64,000 nt of DNA from Sporomusa sphaeroides DSM 2875. GTDB taxonomy: Bacteria > Bacillota > Negativicutes > Sporomusales > Sporomusaceae. The notes under the pieces were generated by a model that did no database searches, was not told the DNA's origin, and was given only the letters and a program-made list of their open reading frames with translations. Positions 44,761 through 53,606 of the stretch are shown here, in pieces (the first letter of the stretch is position 1; each line of letters begins with the position of its first letter). A program made the position numbers and the translations under genes. Location: assembly GCF_001941975.2 (NCBI RefSeq), contig NZ_CP146991.1:807501-871500 (forward strand). Direction: 5' to 3'.

Positions 44761-44776
44761 TGTGACAAAAGTCACT
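44761..44776 (-). promoter_or_regulatory. CRP/FNR-family-like operator upstream of cupin gene
   Basis: TGTGACAAAAGTCACT matches TGTGA-N6-TCACA at 9 of 10 positions. On the minus strand it lies about 75 bases upstream of the cupin start, a place suited to activation. Confidence 0.45.
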
Positions 44777-44785
44777 GTTCGCGGA

Positions 44786-44812
44786 AAAAACAGGCCGTAC
44801 AGGCCTGTTTTT
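44786..44812. terminator. A/T-flanked hairpin upstream of cupin gene
   Basis: AAAAACAGGCC (44786-44796) and GGCCTGTTTTT (44802-44812) form a perfect stem. It can act in either direction; on the minus strand it would end the small gene at 44943. Confidence 0.7.
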
Positions 44813-44825
44813 CCGACTTTTTTAC

Positions 44826-44945
44826 CCTAACAGAAAGTATTTCTTAAGAACAGGATAAGGGTCAACATCGGCTTCCGCTGCGACGCGCCTGGATGGCATA
44901 GCAATTCGGCCCGCCAAAGGCTCGGCGCAAGCCGTGTTTTCTTTA
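44826..44945. repeat. Dispersed repeat, copy A
   Basis: It begins CCTAACAGAAAGTAT (44826-44840), shares TCAACATCGGCTTCC (44862-44876) and GCAAGCCGTGTTTTCTTTA (44927-44945) with copy B at 48530-48617, and carries a CGGCTT/AAGCCG inverted pair. It follows a T-run. Its right end includes the stop codon of the small minus-strand gene. Confidence 0.7.
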
Positions 44946-45224
44946 CCTTACATCATCATTTAAATCTAAGGAGCCATCTTCGGACACCCGCATATTAAGA
45001 TTGACCTTTTCTTCATGTCCCCACAGCATTCTGGCTACTAAATTATTTGTGGCATGCTGATTGCCTGCCTTTAGATGGCTTGTCCGGAGGGTATCCTGGG
45101 TGGCGTCAAGACCGCTTTCCTGGTAGAGGTTACCGGCATTATCAATATCAGCGCCTTGAACATCAGACTGTGCAGTTGTCTGTGATGTTGTGACTGCTTC
45201 GGAAGCTTGTCTGGTTTCGTTCAT
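44943..45224 (-). CDS. Small hydrophilic protein of unknown function
   Basis: 93 residues, very polar, rich in Asn, Asp, Thr, Gln and Glu, without Cys or membrane segment (begins MNETRQASEAVTTSQTT; contains ARMLWGHEEKVNLNMRV). A good ribosome site (GGGAGGA) supports translation. No known family. Its composition resembles small spore or stress proteins, but this is only an impression. It is divergent from asnB and ends at the edge of repeat copy A. Confidence 0.65.
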   Translation of the reverse strand: MNETRQASEAVTTSQTTAQSDVQGADIDNAGNLYQESGLDATQDTLRTSHLKAGNQHATNNLVARMLWGHEEKVNLNMRVSEDGSLDLNDDVR

Positions 45225-45367
45225 AGCAATTCCTCCCTAATTGAATCGGGTGATTAAAACTAGCGTATCCGCGGATACGCCGTACCATACATATTTTTTT
45301 ACCGATAGTGACAATTGTTTGCCTTAATGCATATCTATAAGCAGGTAATGTAATATGTGAGGCAAAG

Positions 45368-45421
45368 TTGCCTGTGGAGCGTGCCGGTTTACCGGCTTGG
45401 CGCCACAGGCAATACTTTTTT
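45368..45421 (+). terminator. Terminator-like hairpin just before asnB
   Basis: TTGCCTGTGG (45368-45377) pairs with CCACAGGCAA (45403-45412) around an inner CCGGT/ACCGG stem, followed by TACTTTTTT. It ends about 18 bases before the asnB start codon. It could be a transcription attenuator; no T-box motif was seen. Confidence 0.6.
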
Positions 45422-45438
45422 AGGGAGATGATGAATAT

Positions 45439-47283
45439 ATGTGCGGGATTACCGGCTGGATTGACTGGGATGGAAATCTAACAGAGAAAAGCCATATTGT
45501 ATCAGCTATGGTTGCTACACTGGCTGCACGCGGGCCGGATGCGCAGGGGACCTATATTACGCCACATGCGGCACTTGGGCATCGGCGGCTTAGCGTTATT
45601 GACCCTGTGGGAGGTGCGCAGCCGATGATTCGTTGTCGCGGTGCGCAGCAATTTGTCATTACTTATAACGGTGAACTGTACAACACGCCGGAAATCAGGC
45701 AGGAACTTGAAACAAAGGGGTATACCTTCAGTACCCATTGTGATACGGAAGTACTGCTGCAGGCTTTTATTGAATGGGGGCCGGCGTGTCTTGAGAAGTT
45801 TAACGGTATATATGCCTTTGGTATTTGGGATGAAGCCAGGCAAAGCTTATTTTTAGCCCGTGACCGTATTGGAGTTAAGCCGTTGTTTTACGCTGAACGT
45901 GGCAGCAGTTTTATCTTTGGTTCAGAGTTAAAAACTTTGCTTGCCAATCCTCTGATTCGGCCGGAGCTTGATGAAGAGGGACTGGCGGAAGTGTTTATGC
46001 TTGGGCCGGCCCGGACACCGGGACATGGCGTGTTCCGCGGTGTCAGGGAATTAAAGCCTGGACACTTTATGGTTTACAACCGGCAGGGACAATGGATTAA
46101 ACCCTACTGGCAGCTGGTATCCAAACCTCATACCGAGGATTTCGCCGCAACGGCGGCTCAGGTTCGGGAGCTTTTGCTTGATGCTGCCAGACGTCAGCTT
46201 GTGTCAGATGTACCTGTTTGTACATTATTGTCCGGCGGCCTTGATTCGAGTGTGCTTACGGCGTTAGCGGCCAACTCTTTTAAACAGGAAGGATTAGGCA
46301 GTCTGCCTACTTATTCGGTAGATTATCTGGACAATGATCTATATTTTAAGGCAAATAGCTTTCAGCCCAATGCGGATGCTCCTTGGGTCACAAGAGTAGC
46401 CGAACATTTTGGCACCTGCCACCACAATATTGTATTAGATAATCCGGAATTGGCAGCCAGTCTGAAGCCTGCTGTTTTGGCCCGGGACCTGCCGGGCATG
46501 GCCGATATTGATACTTCACTATACTTGTTTTGTCGTGAAATCAAAAAAAGAGCCACAGTGGCTTTATCCGGTGAATGTGCCGATGAAGTGTTTGGCGGTT
46601 ACCCCTGGTTTCAACGGGAAGAGATGATTCAGGCAACGACTTTTCCCTGGTCGCTCCAGTCGGAATTTCGCATTTCCTGGCTAAATCAAGACCTGCACAG
46701 CAGAATTAAGCCAGCCGACTATGTAGCTCAGCGGTATCAGGAGGCGCTGGCGGAAGTGCCGTGCCTGCCGGGAGAGGATGCGCGTTCGGCCAGAATGCGT
46801 GAAATATTTTATCTCAGCCTTACGCGATTTATGCCCACCCTGCTGGACCGCAAAGACCGCATGAGTATGGCCTTTGGCCTGGAGGTCAGAGTACCCTTCT
46901 GCGATCACCGGCTGGTGGAATATGTGTGGAATGTCCCCTGGAGCATGAAGCATTATCAAAATAGAGAAAAAGGCCTGTTGCGCCACGCTATGGAGGGAGT
47001 TTTGCCGGACGATGTGCTATGGCGGAAAAAGAGTCCTTACCCCAAAACGCATAACCCTGCCTATACCGAGCTGGTTGTTGGGGAGGCCTTGGCTATTTTG
47101 CACGACCCGGCATCCCCCTTGCAGCAAATTCTGAATGTTGAAAAGCTTAAACAACTGGCTCAGGCTCCTATGACTGCCGCAAATATTCCCTGGTTTGGTC
47201 AATTGATGAGCGGGCCGCAGTTGTTTGCCTACCTTATCCAGGCAGATCATTGGCTGCGCGAGTATAAGGTTCAGGTAGTGTGA
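45439..47283 (+). CDS. asnB: Asparagine synthetase (glutamine-hydrolysing)
   Basis: 614 residues. The mature N-terminus starts at catalytic Cys2 (MCGITGWIDW). The glutaminase domain has GHRRLSVIDP, TYNGELYN and FNGIYAFGIWDE. The synthetase domain has the ATP loop LLSGGLDSSVLTAL (about 265) and LSGECADEVFGGYPWF. It converts aspartate, glutamine and ATP to asparagine; members of this family can also amidate other substrates. It is a single gene between an upstream attenuator-like hairpin and a downstream terminator. Confidence 0.93.
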   Translation: MCGITGWIDWDGNLTEKSHIVSAMVATLAARGPDAQGTYITPHAALGHRRLSVIDPVGGAQPMIRCRGAQQFVITYNGELYNTPEIRQELETKGYTFSTHCDTEVLLQAFIEWGPACLEKFNGIYAFGIWDEARQSLFLARDRIGVKPLFYAERGSSFIFGSELKTLLANPLIRPELDEEGLAEVFMLGPARTPGHGVFRGVRELKPGHFMVYNRQGQWIKPYWQLVSKPHTEDFAATAAQVRELLLDAARRQLVSDVPVCTLLSGGLDSSVLTALAANSFKQEGLGSLPTYSVDYLDNDLYFKANSFQPNADAPWVTRVAEHFGTCHHNIVLDNPELAASLKPAVLARDLPGMADIDTSLYLFCREIKKRATVALSGECADEVFGGYPWFQREEMIQATTFPWSLQSEFRISWLNQDLHSRIKPADYVAQRYQEALAEVPCLPGEDARSARMREIFYLSLTRFMPTLLDRKDRMSMAFGLEVRVPFCDHRLVEYVWNVPWSMKHYQNREKGLLRHAMEGVLPDDVLWRKKSPYPKTHNPAYTELVVGEALAILHDPASPLQQILNVEKLKQLAQAPMTAANIPWFGQLMSGPQLFAYLIQADHWLREYKVQVV

Positions 47284-47315
47284 ACAGAAAGTTGTTGTAT
47301 CTTGTTTTCATTAGA

Positions 47316-47358
47316 ACCTGCTGTGCGTCTGGCTGCAGACACACAGCAGGTCTTTTAT
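47316..47358 (+). terminator. Terminator of asnB
   Basis: ACCTGCTGTG (47316-47325) pairs with CACAGCAGGT (47342-47351), followed by CTTTTAT. Confidence 0.8.
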
Positions 47359-47389
47359 ATTTTGCAAAATGGAATTTTTTCGGAAATAA

Positions 47390-47443
47390 TTGCGTTATTG
47401 AGAGATATAAGCTATAATCGATAAATGAGAATGATAATCTTTA
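47390..47443 (+). promoter_or_regulatory. Promoter with Fur-like box, first iron locus
   Basis: TTGCGT (47390-47395), a 17-base spacer and TATAAT (47413-47418). Directly downstream, GAGAATGATAATC (from 47427) matches the core of the Fur box. It would place the AraC gene at 47518 under iron repression. Confidence 0.65.
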
Positions 47444-47517
47444 TATATACTACATATCATTTCATCACATGACGCGACTAGCTTAATTGTTTCAGCCGCA
47501 TACGGGGGGAACAGGAC

Positions 47518-48483
47518 ATGAACGGATGGAACCCGTCAGGTGTTAATAACCGGGCCGAAGAACACTGGGTACTGTACAACAATTGCAAATATCTCCTGTA
47601 CTCTCCACGGGATGCAGACAGCAGCAGCGAGGTTTCCCACCGGTTCGGCAGCGGACAGGTGAAACAGCTGCTGCGTTGTCCCTTTGCGGAGATTAAAGAA
47701 TCGGAATTTGTTTTTCCCGAGCGAATATGCGGCGGCGCTGATTTCAGCGGGCCGCGCATGCTGCTGTATTTTTGCCTGGCAGGGGATTTCGCGCTGGAAG
47801 AGAAAGAACTTGTGGTGGATACCGAGAATTTTCTGGCGTTTAACGCCAACGGTATCAGACGGGTTACCTTCCAACCCAACTTTCAGTACCGGATTGTCAC
47901 GGTGGAAGTCTATCCGGAAATATTCCGGGCCTTTACCGGCGAATACCTGCCGGACGCCGACAGGCCGCAGGCGGCTTTTTCCACCTACAAGCTGTCGCCG
48001 GCGCTGAAAACCCTTCTGTACCAGTTAATCCACTCTCCTTGCCGGGAGCCGGTAAGAACCGTTTACCGGCAGGGAAAATTGCTGGAATTGCTGGCCGTTT
48101 ATGCCGATGAAATCTTGTACAGGCAGACGGCGCCCGGCGGTTATCCCGGCCTTTCCCGCCAGGATATCGCCAGTATTCATGAAGCCCGGCAGTTTCTGGA
48201 TCAGCATTTTGTCGCTCCGCCGACTCTGGCCGGTTTGTCCAAAATCATCTGCCTGAATGAATTTAAGTTGAAACATGGCTTTAAGCAGCTGTTCGGCCAG
48301 ACGGTGCATGCCTACGTTATCAGCAAGAAGCTGGAACTGGCCAGGTATCTGTTTGAAGAAAAGCAATTGAATGTCGGCGAAGCCGCCGCTTATATCGGCT
48401 ATGCCAATGCCAGTTACTTTACCGCGGTCTTCCGCAAGAAATTCGGCGTGAGTCCGAGCGAATATCTGGCGCAGAAAAAATGA
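47518..48483 (+). CDS. AraC-family regulator, first iron locus
   Basis: 321 residues. The N-terminal 200 residues form a sensor part (CPFAEIKESEFVFPERICGG, ARMLLYFCLAGDF-type strands). The C-terminal double HTH is clear: FVAPPTLAGLSKIICLNEFKLKHGFK and NVGEAAAYIGYANASYFTAVFRKKFGVSPSEY. It is related to PchR/YbtA-type regulators that activate siderophore uptake when the ferric chelate is present. It precedes an ECF transporter, TonB receptor and ABC genes. A homologue lies at 60413. Confidence 0.9.
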   Translation: MNGWNPSGVNNRAEEHWVLYNNCKYLLYSPRDADSSSEVSHRFGSGQVKQLLRCPFAEIKESEFVFPERICGGADFSGPRMLLYFCLAGDFALEEKELVVDTENFLAFNANGIRRVTFQPNFQYRIVTVEVYPEIFRAFTGEYLPDADRPQAAFSTYKLSPALKTLLYQLIHSPCREPVRTVYRQGKLLELLAVYADEILYRQTAPGGYPGLSRQDIASIHEARQFLDQHFVAPPTLAGLSKIICLNEFKLKHGFKQLFGQTVHAYVISKKLELARYLFEEKQLNVGEAAAYIGYANASYFTAVFRKKFGVSPSEYLAQKK

Positions 48484-48496
48484 ACAGATTTTCAAA

Positions 48497-48527
48497 GGCT
48501 GTACCCATAAGGGGTATAGCCTTTTTT
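48497..48527 (+). terminator. Terminator after AraC gene
   Basis: GGCTGTACCC (48497-48506) pairs with GGGGTATAGCC (48511-48521), followed by six T. Confidence 0.88.
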
Positions 48528-48529
48528 AT

Positions 48530-48617
48530 CCTAACAGAAAGTATAACTTTTTTAAAAGCAGGATCAACATCGGCTTCCACCTTCGCCAAAGGCTTGGTGC
48601 AAGCCGTGTTTTCTTTA
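48530..48617. repeat. Dispersed repeat, copy B
   Basis: CCTAACAGAAAGTATAACTT (from 48530), TCAACATCGGCTTCC (48564-48578) and GCAAGCCGTGTTTTCTTTA (48599-48617) match copy A (44826-44945). Copy B is about 32 bases shorter in the middle. It follows a terminator T-run directly, as copies A and C do. Confidence 0.7.
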
Positions 48618-48698
48618 TAAAAAATCCGTTTACTGTTCATAAAATCCGCTTACAGGTAGAGATAAAATAAATTTGTGTAGTATGCTTTAGTACGAGAT

Positions 48699-48718
48699 AG
48701 AGAATCATTATCAATTCG
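48699..48718 (+). promoter_or_regulatory. Fur-like box upstream of first ECF operon
   Basis: AGAGAATCATTATCAATTCG resembles the Fur consensus (AT-rich, GATAAT-like inverted hexamers: GAATCATTATCAATTC). It lies 25-44 bases before the EcfT start at 48743. Confidence 0.6.
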
Positions 48719-48742
48719 AGAAATAATCTGCAGGAGGTGGAG

Positions 48743-49483
48743 ATGAAACCGGGGATAATTTCGTTTAAGGCGGCCAGGCCGGATCCGCGCGTATGGCTGT
48801 TTCTGGTTGTCTGCATACTGTTGCTGACTTTTCCCTGCGGGAGCCGACTGGAACTTTTTATTATGTTTACCCTGCTGGCTCTGATTATGCTCGGACAGCA
48901 AATGACGGCAGCGGTTGTCCGTTTTGCGGCAATATATACCCTGTTGCTGCTGGCGGCAGAACTGTGCCGGTTTATCCCCTGGCCGCCGGCCGAAATGCTG
49001 GTTGGTATGCTGACGCTGTTATTGGGCAGGCTTATCCCCGTTTATATGGCCTGCGTCATTTTGCTGGAGAAAGTGCAGATGAACGAGCTTATCACCGCTC
49101 TGGAACAAATGCATGTGCCGTCCGCGCTGATTATCCCCCTGGCGGTGGTTTATCGTTATCTTCCCACCCTGCGGCGGGAAATGGGGCATATCAGTGACAG
49201 TCTGAAAATGAGAGGTTTGCGGTTCTCTCCGGTCGGCCTGATGTTGCAGCCGGTGGCCACTGTCGAAAGGTTTATGATTCCCTTGCTGATTCGCAGCGGC
49301 AAACTGGCCGATGAACTGGCGGCAGCAGCGCTGTGTAAGGGATTGGACGCCGGGCAGCGGCGAAGTTCCTGCAGCGATGTCCGCTTCCGCCGGCAGGACG
49401 CCGCCTGGTGCGTGCTGTGCGGAGCGGTGGCCGCGGCGCTACTCTGTTTTCACTATTATCCGCTCACATTGCTGAACGGTTAG
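48743..49483 (+). CDS. ECF transporter T component (first locus)
   Basis: 246 residues with about six membrane helices. The cytoplasmic coupling region holds PLAVVYRYLPTLRREMGHISDSLKMRG, and the C-terminal ALCKGLDAGQRRSS corresponds to the Ala-Arg-Gly type coupling motif. It links the S component (50955) to the ATPases (49505). ATG 48743 has AGGAGG 5 bases upstream, preferred over GTG 48737. Confidence 0.87.
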   Translation: MKPGIISFKAARPDPRVWLFLVVCILLLTFPCGSRLELFIMFTLLALIMLGQQMTAAVVRFAAIYTLLLLAAELCRFIPWPPAEMLVGMLTLLLGRLIPVYMACVILLEKVQMNELITALEQMHVPSALIIPLAVVYRYLPTLRREMGHISDSLKMRGLRFSPVGLMLQPVATVERFMIPLLIRSGKLADELAAAALCKGLDAGQRRSSCSDVRFRRQDAAWCVLCGAVAAALLCFHYYPLTLLNG

Positions 49484-49504
49484 AAAGGGGAATCCCTAAC
49501 ACCC

Positions 49505-50941
49505 GTGATTCAGTTTCAGAATGTCCAGGTAACTTACCGGCACAGGCGCCGGCCCAGTTTACGCAATTTCAACCTGGCGATTAGGCCGGGTGAGTTTGTG
49601 CTGTTGACCGGAAAAAGCGGTTGCGGCAAAACGACCGTGACCCGGTTGATCAACGGTCTGATCCCACATTTTTTTGATGCCGACCTGCAGGGCGAGATTG
49701 CAGTTGGTGCGCTGAACACCAAAACAGCCTCCCTGCGCGATCTTGCCCGCAAGGCAGGGTCTGTTTTTCAGGACCCGCGCTCCCAGTTTTTCACTCTGCA
49801 TGTGCGGAGCGAAATTGCCTTTCCCAGTGAAAATTACGGGATTGCGCCGGACATTATGCAGGCGCGGATCAGCAGAACAGCTCAGGAACTTGAACTGGCC
49901 GAACTGCTCGCCAAATCCATTTTTGCGCTTTCCAGCGGGGAAAAACAAAAAGTTGCCGTGGCGTCGGTCTATGCTCTGGATCCGGACATGTATGTTCTGG
50001 ATGAGCCGTCCGCCAATTTGGACGGCGACGGCAGTGCCCAACTGCGGGCTGTGCTTAAGGCGCTTAAGAGCAAAGGCTGCACGGTTATTATTGCCGAACA
50101 CCGGCTCGGCTACCTGCAGGGGCTGGCGGATCGGGTCATTTTCCTGGAGGATGGACAATTCCAGGCAGAATTCAGCGGTCAGGATTTTTTTGCCAGGCCG
50201 GATGGCTGGTTCCGGGAGCAGGGCCTGCAGCCTCCGACCAGTGGGTCACCGCCTCCGGCGGCCGGACGGCGTATGGCCGCCACGGTTCCCTTCTTGCAGG
50301 CCGCGAACATATCGTTTGCTTACCAACAGGACCAGCCGGTGCTGCATGCAGTTTCCCTTACCGCCGGACACGGGGAGGTTACTGGTATTATGGGGCAAAA
50401 CGGTGTGGGCAAGAGCACGCTATTGCGAATCCTAATGGGACTGGAAAAAGCCGGCAGCGGCGCAATCTGCCTTGCGGGCCGGGCGGCCGGCCGCCGGGAA
50501 CGCCGGCAAAGGTCGTTCTATGTTATGCAGGATGTGGATTATCAGCTGTTTGCGCCCAGCGTATGGGAAGAACTGCTGCTGGGCGGGCCGGTGTCGCCGG
50601 ACAGGGAGGTGCAGGCAGAGTATTGTCTGCGGTTTTTCGAACTGGACGACTACCGGGAGTGCCATCCGGCCGCTTTGTCCGGCGGGCAGAAGCAGCGCCT
50701 GGCTGTGGCCCTGGCCTGGATGAGTCGGGCGGAGCTGGTGTTTTTCGATGAACCGACCAGCGGCCTGGATGGGGACAATATGGACAAAGTCAGCCGGTTG
50801 ATCAGAGCGCTGGCCCGGCAGGGGCGCTGCATTTTTGTTATTACCCATGATGCCGCCTTTGCCGCCGCTACCTGTGACATCATCCTGCTTATGGGCGCAG
50901 ACGGCACACTGACCGGCAGGCCTGAGCAGGCCGGCATATAA
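49505..50941 (+). CDS. ECF transporter double ATPase (fused A1-A2, first locus)
   Basis: 478 residues with two ABC ATPase domains in one chain. First: Walker A GKSGCGKTT (about 36), FQDPRSQFF, signature LSSGEKQK (a variant of LSGGQ) and VLDEPSANLD. Second: GQNGVGKST (about 300), VMQDVDYQLF, LSGGQKQR and FFDEPTSGLD. The domains correspond to EcfA and EcfA'. GTG start, ribosome site distant. Overall base composition is GC-rich compared with the homologue at 58858. Confidence 0.9.
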   Translation: MIQFQNVQVTYRHRRRPSLRNFNLAIRPGEFVLLTGKSGCGKTTVTRLINGLIPHFFDADLQGEIAVGALNTKTASLRDLARKAGSVFQDPRSQFFTLHVRSEIAFPSENYGIAPDIMQARISRTAQELELAELLAKSIFALSSGEKQKVAVASVYALDPDMYVLDEPSANLDGDGSAQLRAVLKALKSKGCTVIIAEHRLGYLQGLADRVIFLEDGQFQAEFSGQDFFARPDGWFREQGLQPPTSGSPPPAAGRRMAATVPFLQAANISFAYQQDQPVLHAVSLTAGHGEVTGIMGQNGVGKSTLLRILMGLEKAGSGAICLAGRAAGRRERRQRSFYVMQDVDYQLFAPSVWEELLLGGPVSPDREVQAEYCLRFFELDDYRECHPAALSGGQKQRLAVALAWMSRAELVFFDEPTSGLDGDNMDKVSRLIRALARQGRCIFVITHDAAFAAATCDIILLMGADGTLTGRPEQAGI

Positions 50942-50954
50942 GGAGGGGATTTCT

Positions 50955-51560
50955 ATTAAGGCGGCACCGAATAGCAGCCAGACTGTTCGCTATCTGATTA
51001 CCATCGGGGTTTTCAATGCCCTGATGATTGCAGTTTTTTTTCTCTTAGGCTTTACCATCGGCCTGATTCCGCCGGTTTTAGTCTTTATGCCGGCAATTTT
51101 GGCGGTGCCGGGCGGCATTATCTTTATGCTGATGCTGGCCAAAGCGCCGCTGCGCGGCAGTTTCGTCATTAGCGGCGCTCTGCTGGGACTATTTTTTTTG
51201 AATATGGCTCCGGCCGGCATATTCGGCCTGAGCATTCTGGGGGGCGGCATCCTGGGTGAGTTGGTATTTAACTGGCTGGGCCGGGAAAAATTTGCCGCGG
51301 CGGTCGGCGGCTTTATTTGCTACATGCTGGGCTTTGCCGTGGGCGAAGGGTTTCCGCTGGTCTTTATGAAGGAAGCCTATCTTGCCCAGGAGGCAACCAA
51401 AGGCGCGGAACAACTGGCTATATTAGAGCAGTGCCTGGCGCTGATGAATCCGGCCATGTTTGCCGTGGTCTGCCTGACTACCGTACTGACAGCCTATGCG
51501 GGCTGCGTATGGGGCAGGCGGCTTTTACGCACGCATTTTACCAAAGCCGGTATTGCCTGA
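50955..51560 (+). CDS. ECF transporter substrate-binding S component (MptD-like), probable ATT start
   Basis: About 201 residues with six membrane helices (LMIAVFFLLGFTIGLIPPVL, AILAVPGGIIFMLMLA, GGFICYMLGFAVGEG). It is homologous to the S component at 57359 over its whole length. That alignment (NSSQTVRYLITIGVF against NNRLQVKDLVTLGVL) extends upstream of the first ATG (51024). No ATG, GTG or TTG exists in that stretch, while ATT 50955 lies 6 bases behind AGGAGGGG. The S component captures the substrate, presumably a metal chelate, haem or its precursor. Confidence 0.8.
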   Translation: MKAAPNSSQTVRYLITIGVFNALMIAVFFLLGFTIGLIPPVLVFMPAILAVPGGIIFMLMLAKAPLRGSFVISGALLGLFFLNMAPAGIFGLSILGGGILGELVFNWLGREKFAAAVGGFICYMLGFAVGEGFPLVFMKEAYLAQEATKGAEQLAILEQCLALMNPAMFAVVCLTTVLTAYAGCVWGRRLLRTHFTKAGIA

Positions 51561-51590
51561 TCATTATCGGGTGGAAGTTGCATCAACACA

Positions 51591-53591
51591 ATGAATGAGG
51601 TGAGGTTATTGAAGAAGAAGCAAAAGCAGCGGCTTGTCGGCATTCTGCTAAGCGGCACCTTATTGGCGGCCGCGCCGGCGGCGTATGCCGAGGAACAGGA
51701 GTTCAGCCTGGACGAATATGTGGTGACGGCCAGCCGGATGCCGGTGAAAAAGACGGAAACGGCGGCCAGTGTAACGGTGGTCACCCGGGAGGAGATTGAA
51801 AGGAGCGGCGCGGTCAATGTTCCCGATATTCTAAAAAATACCACCGTGACCATCCAGAATGACCGGACGGCCAGCGTGCCGACTCTTAACGGCGATGTGC
51901 GCGTGCTGGTCCTGGTCGACGGCCGGGAAGTCAACTGGAAAGGCGGCGGCATGCATATGGGCCAGTCGGGTGCCAATCTCGATTATCTGCCCAATGTGGA
52001 CAGCATCGAACGGATTGAAATCGTGCGGGGGCCGGCTTCCGCCCTGTACGGCAGCGATGCGGTCGGCGGCGTTATCAATATTATTACACGGCAAGCTTCA
52101 GGTCCGTCTGTCCGCTATACGGCGGAAGCCGGCAGCTGGGGGCTGCGCCGCTATAAGCTGGCGACTGAGGACAAAATAGGCGACTGGAGCTTCCGGCTCA
52201 ATCTGGAGCGGGAACGCCAGGATGACTATTACTATCACAGCGGCTACAGCGGCGACAAGGACGCCAGGGCCGTCAACACGGACCTGAACCAGGATAAGCT
52301 GAACTTCCGCCTGGATAAAGACTTTGGCCGAGAGCGGTCGCTTACCCTGACCGTTGACCATACCGACGGCAGGAAAGGTTTTAACGTCATGCCGGACTAC
52401 CATGCTTTTCTGGATTCCGGCGGTGGTACCAATTATTTCGCCAACATTGTCCAGACCTATGTGGAGAATAATGTTTCTCTGACTTACAGTTGGAACCAGG
52501 GCGAACAGGCCAATAATTTTATCCGCTTGTATCGCAACTATCTGACTTATGACTACAATAACCATATGGATATGACTTATCCGGACTATTACTTCAACGG
52601 CCTGTCCTATACCAATCAGGCCGACGGGGCGGAATGGCAGCAGACCTGGAAAATCAGTGATCGCCACACCCTGCTGGGTGGTGCTGCCTGGCGCCAGGTC
52701 ACCGCCGATTCGCTGGAGTACGCCATTCCCTTTATGAATGTTCCCGGCTATACTTACAGTGACAAAAAGATTTCCAACCGGGCTTTTTTCCTGGAAAATA
52801 ATTGGCGTCTGCCCAAGGACTGGTCACTATCCGCCGGGGCCCGCTATGACGATTATACCTTGTTCGGCTCCAAAACCACGACCCGGGTTACGGCCAACCG
52901 CAAGCTTAATGAGTTTACCAATGTTTATGCCTCCTGGGGGCAGATATTCAAAACCCCGTTTATCGCCGATGTCTATGGCGGCGGGTTCATGGTGCCCAGC
53001 CCGAACCTCAAGCCGGAAACCGGTGACGTGATTACCCTTGGACTGAACACCCGTCTGGCGTCCGGGACCGAGCTTCAGGCCAGCCTGTTCAGCAGCCGGC
53101 TGGACGACGCGCTTGACTACATCATGGTCGGCACGAACAAGTACCAGTGGCGAAATGTCAATGAACTGAAAAGGAAGGGATTGGATTTAAGCCTGAAACA
53201 CCGTTTATCACCGCAGTGGCAGGTAACAGCCGGCTATTCGTACACCGATGTCAAGGAAGAGGGGGCGACCCGGCGGGATGAGTTCAGTAATAATGAACCG
53301 CATGGCTATCGACTGGGACTGCAGTACGGCCAGGACAAATGGAATGCCGACTTTTCACTCCGGGGCGCAACCGGCCGCAGCCGGCAGGCCTTTTCCGCCT
53401 CTGATTACTGGGTGACCGACCTGGGGGTCAATTACCGGCCTGATTCCCTTACCCGTGTTTATGTGAAAGCCTATAACCTGACCAATGAAGCGTATGAGCT
53501 GCATGGCTCGTACGGGGATGCCAGCGGTTTTACCGGTCTTTATCCAATGGCAGGCCGGCAGATTGTTTTTGGCATCGAGCAACGGCTCTAA
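51591..53591 (+). CDS. TonB-dependent outer-membrane receptor
   Basis: 666 residues. Signal peptide (LVGILLSGTLLAAAPAAYAEE), a TonB-box-like DEYVVTASR, the plug domain with VTREEIERSG, LVLVDGREVNW and EIVRGPASALYGSDAVGGV, then a 22-strand-type barrel ending in MAGRQIVFGIEQRL with the terminal aromatic/Leu pattern. It imports a large chelate (siderophore, haem or cobalamin) across the outer membrane and proves a diderm envelope. It lies inside an ECF/ABC operon. No tonB-exbBD genes are in the window. ATG 51591 lacks a clear ribosome site; TTG 51609 with GAGGT upstream is an alternative. Confidence 0.93.
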   Translation: MNEVRLLKKKQKQRLVGILLSGTLLAAAPAAYAEEQEFSLDEYVVTASRMPVKKTETAASVTVVTREEIERSGAVNVPDILKNTTVTIQNDRTASVPTLNGDVRVLVLVDGREVNWKGGGMHMGQSGANLDYLPNVDSIERIEIVRGPASALYGSDAVGGVINIITRQASGPSVRYTAEAGSWGLRRYKLATEDKIGDWSFRLNLERERQDDYYYHSGYSGDKDARAVNTDLNQDKLNFRLDKDFGRERSLTLTVDHTDGRKGFNVMPDYHAFLDSGGGTNYFANIVQTYVENNVSLTYSWNQGEQANNFIRLYRNYLTYDYNNHMDMTYPDYYFNGLSYTNQADGAEWQQTWKISDRHTLLGGAAWRQVTADSLEYAIPFMNVPGYTYSDKKISNRAFFLENNWRLPKDWSLSAGARYDDYTLFGSKTTTRVTANRKLNEFTNVYASWGQIFKTPFIADVYGGGFMVPSPNLKPETGDVITLGLNTRLASGTELQASLFSSRLDDALDYIMVGTNKYQWRNVNELKRKGLDLSLKHRLSPQWQVTAGYSYTDVKEEGATRRDEFSNNEPHGYRLGLQYGQDKWNADFSLRGATGRSRQAFSASDYWVTDLGVNYRPDSLTRVYVKAYNLTNEAYELHGSYGDASGFTGLYPMAGRQIVFGIEQRL

Positions 53592-53606
53592 AGGCAGGAT
53601 GAGTTG

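Noticed and set aside
45225-45438. T-box leader upstream of asnB
   Set aside because: The conserved T-box AGGGTGG-type motif and specifier arrangement are not present; only a terminator-like hairpin is seen.
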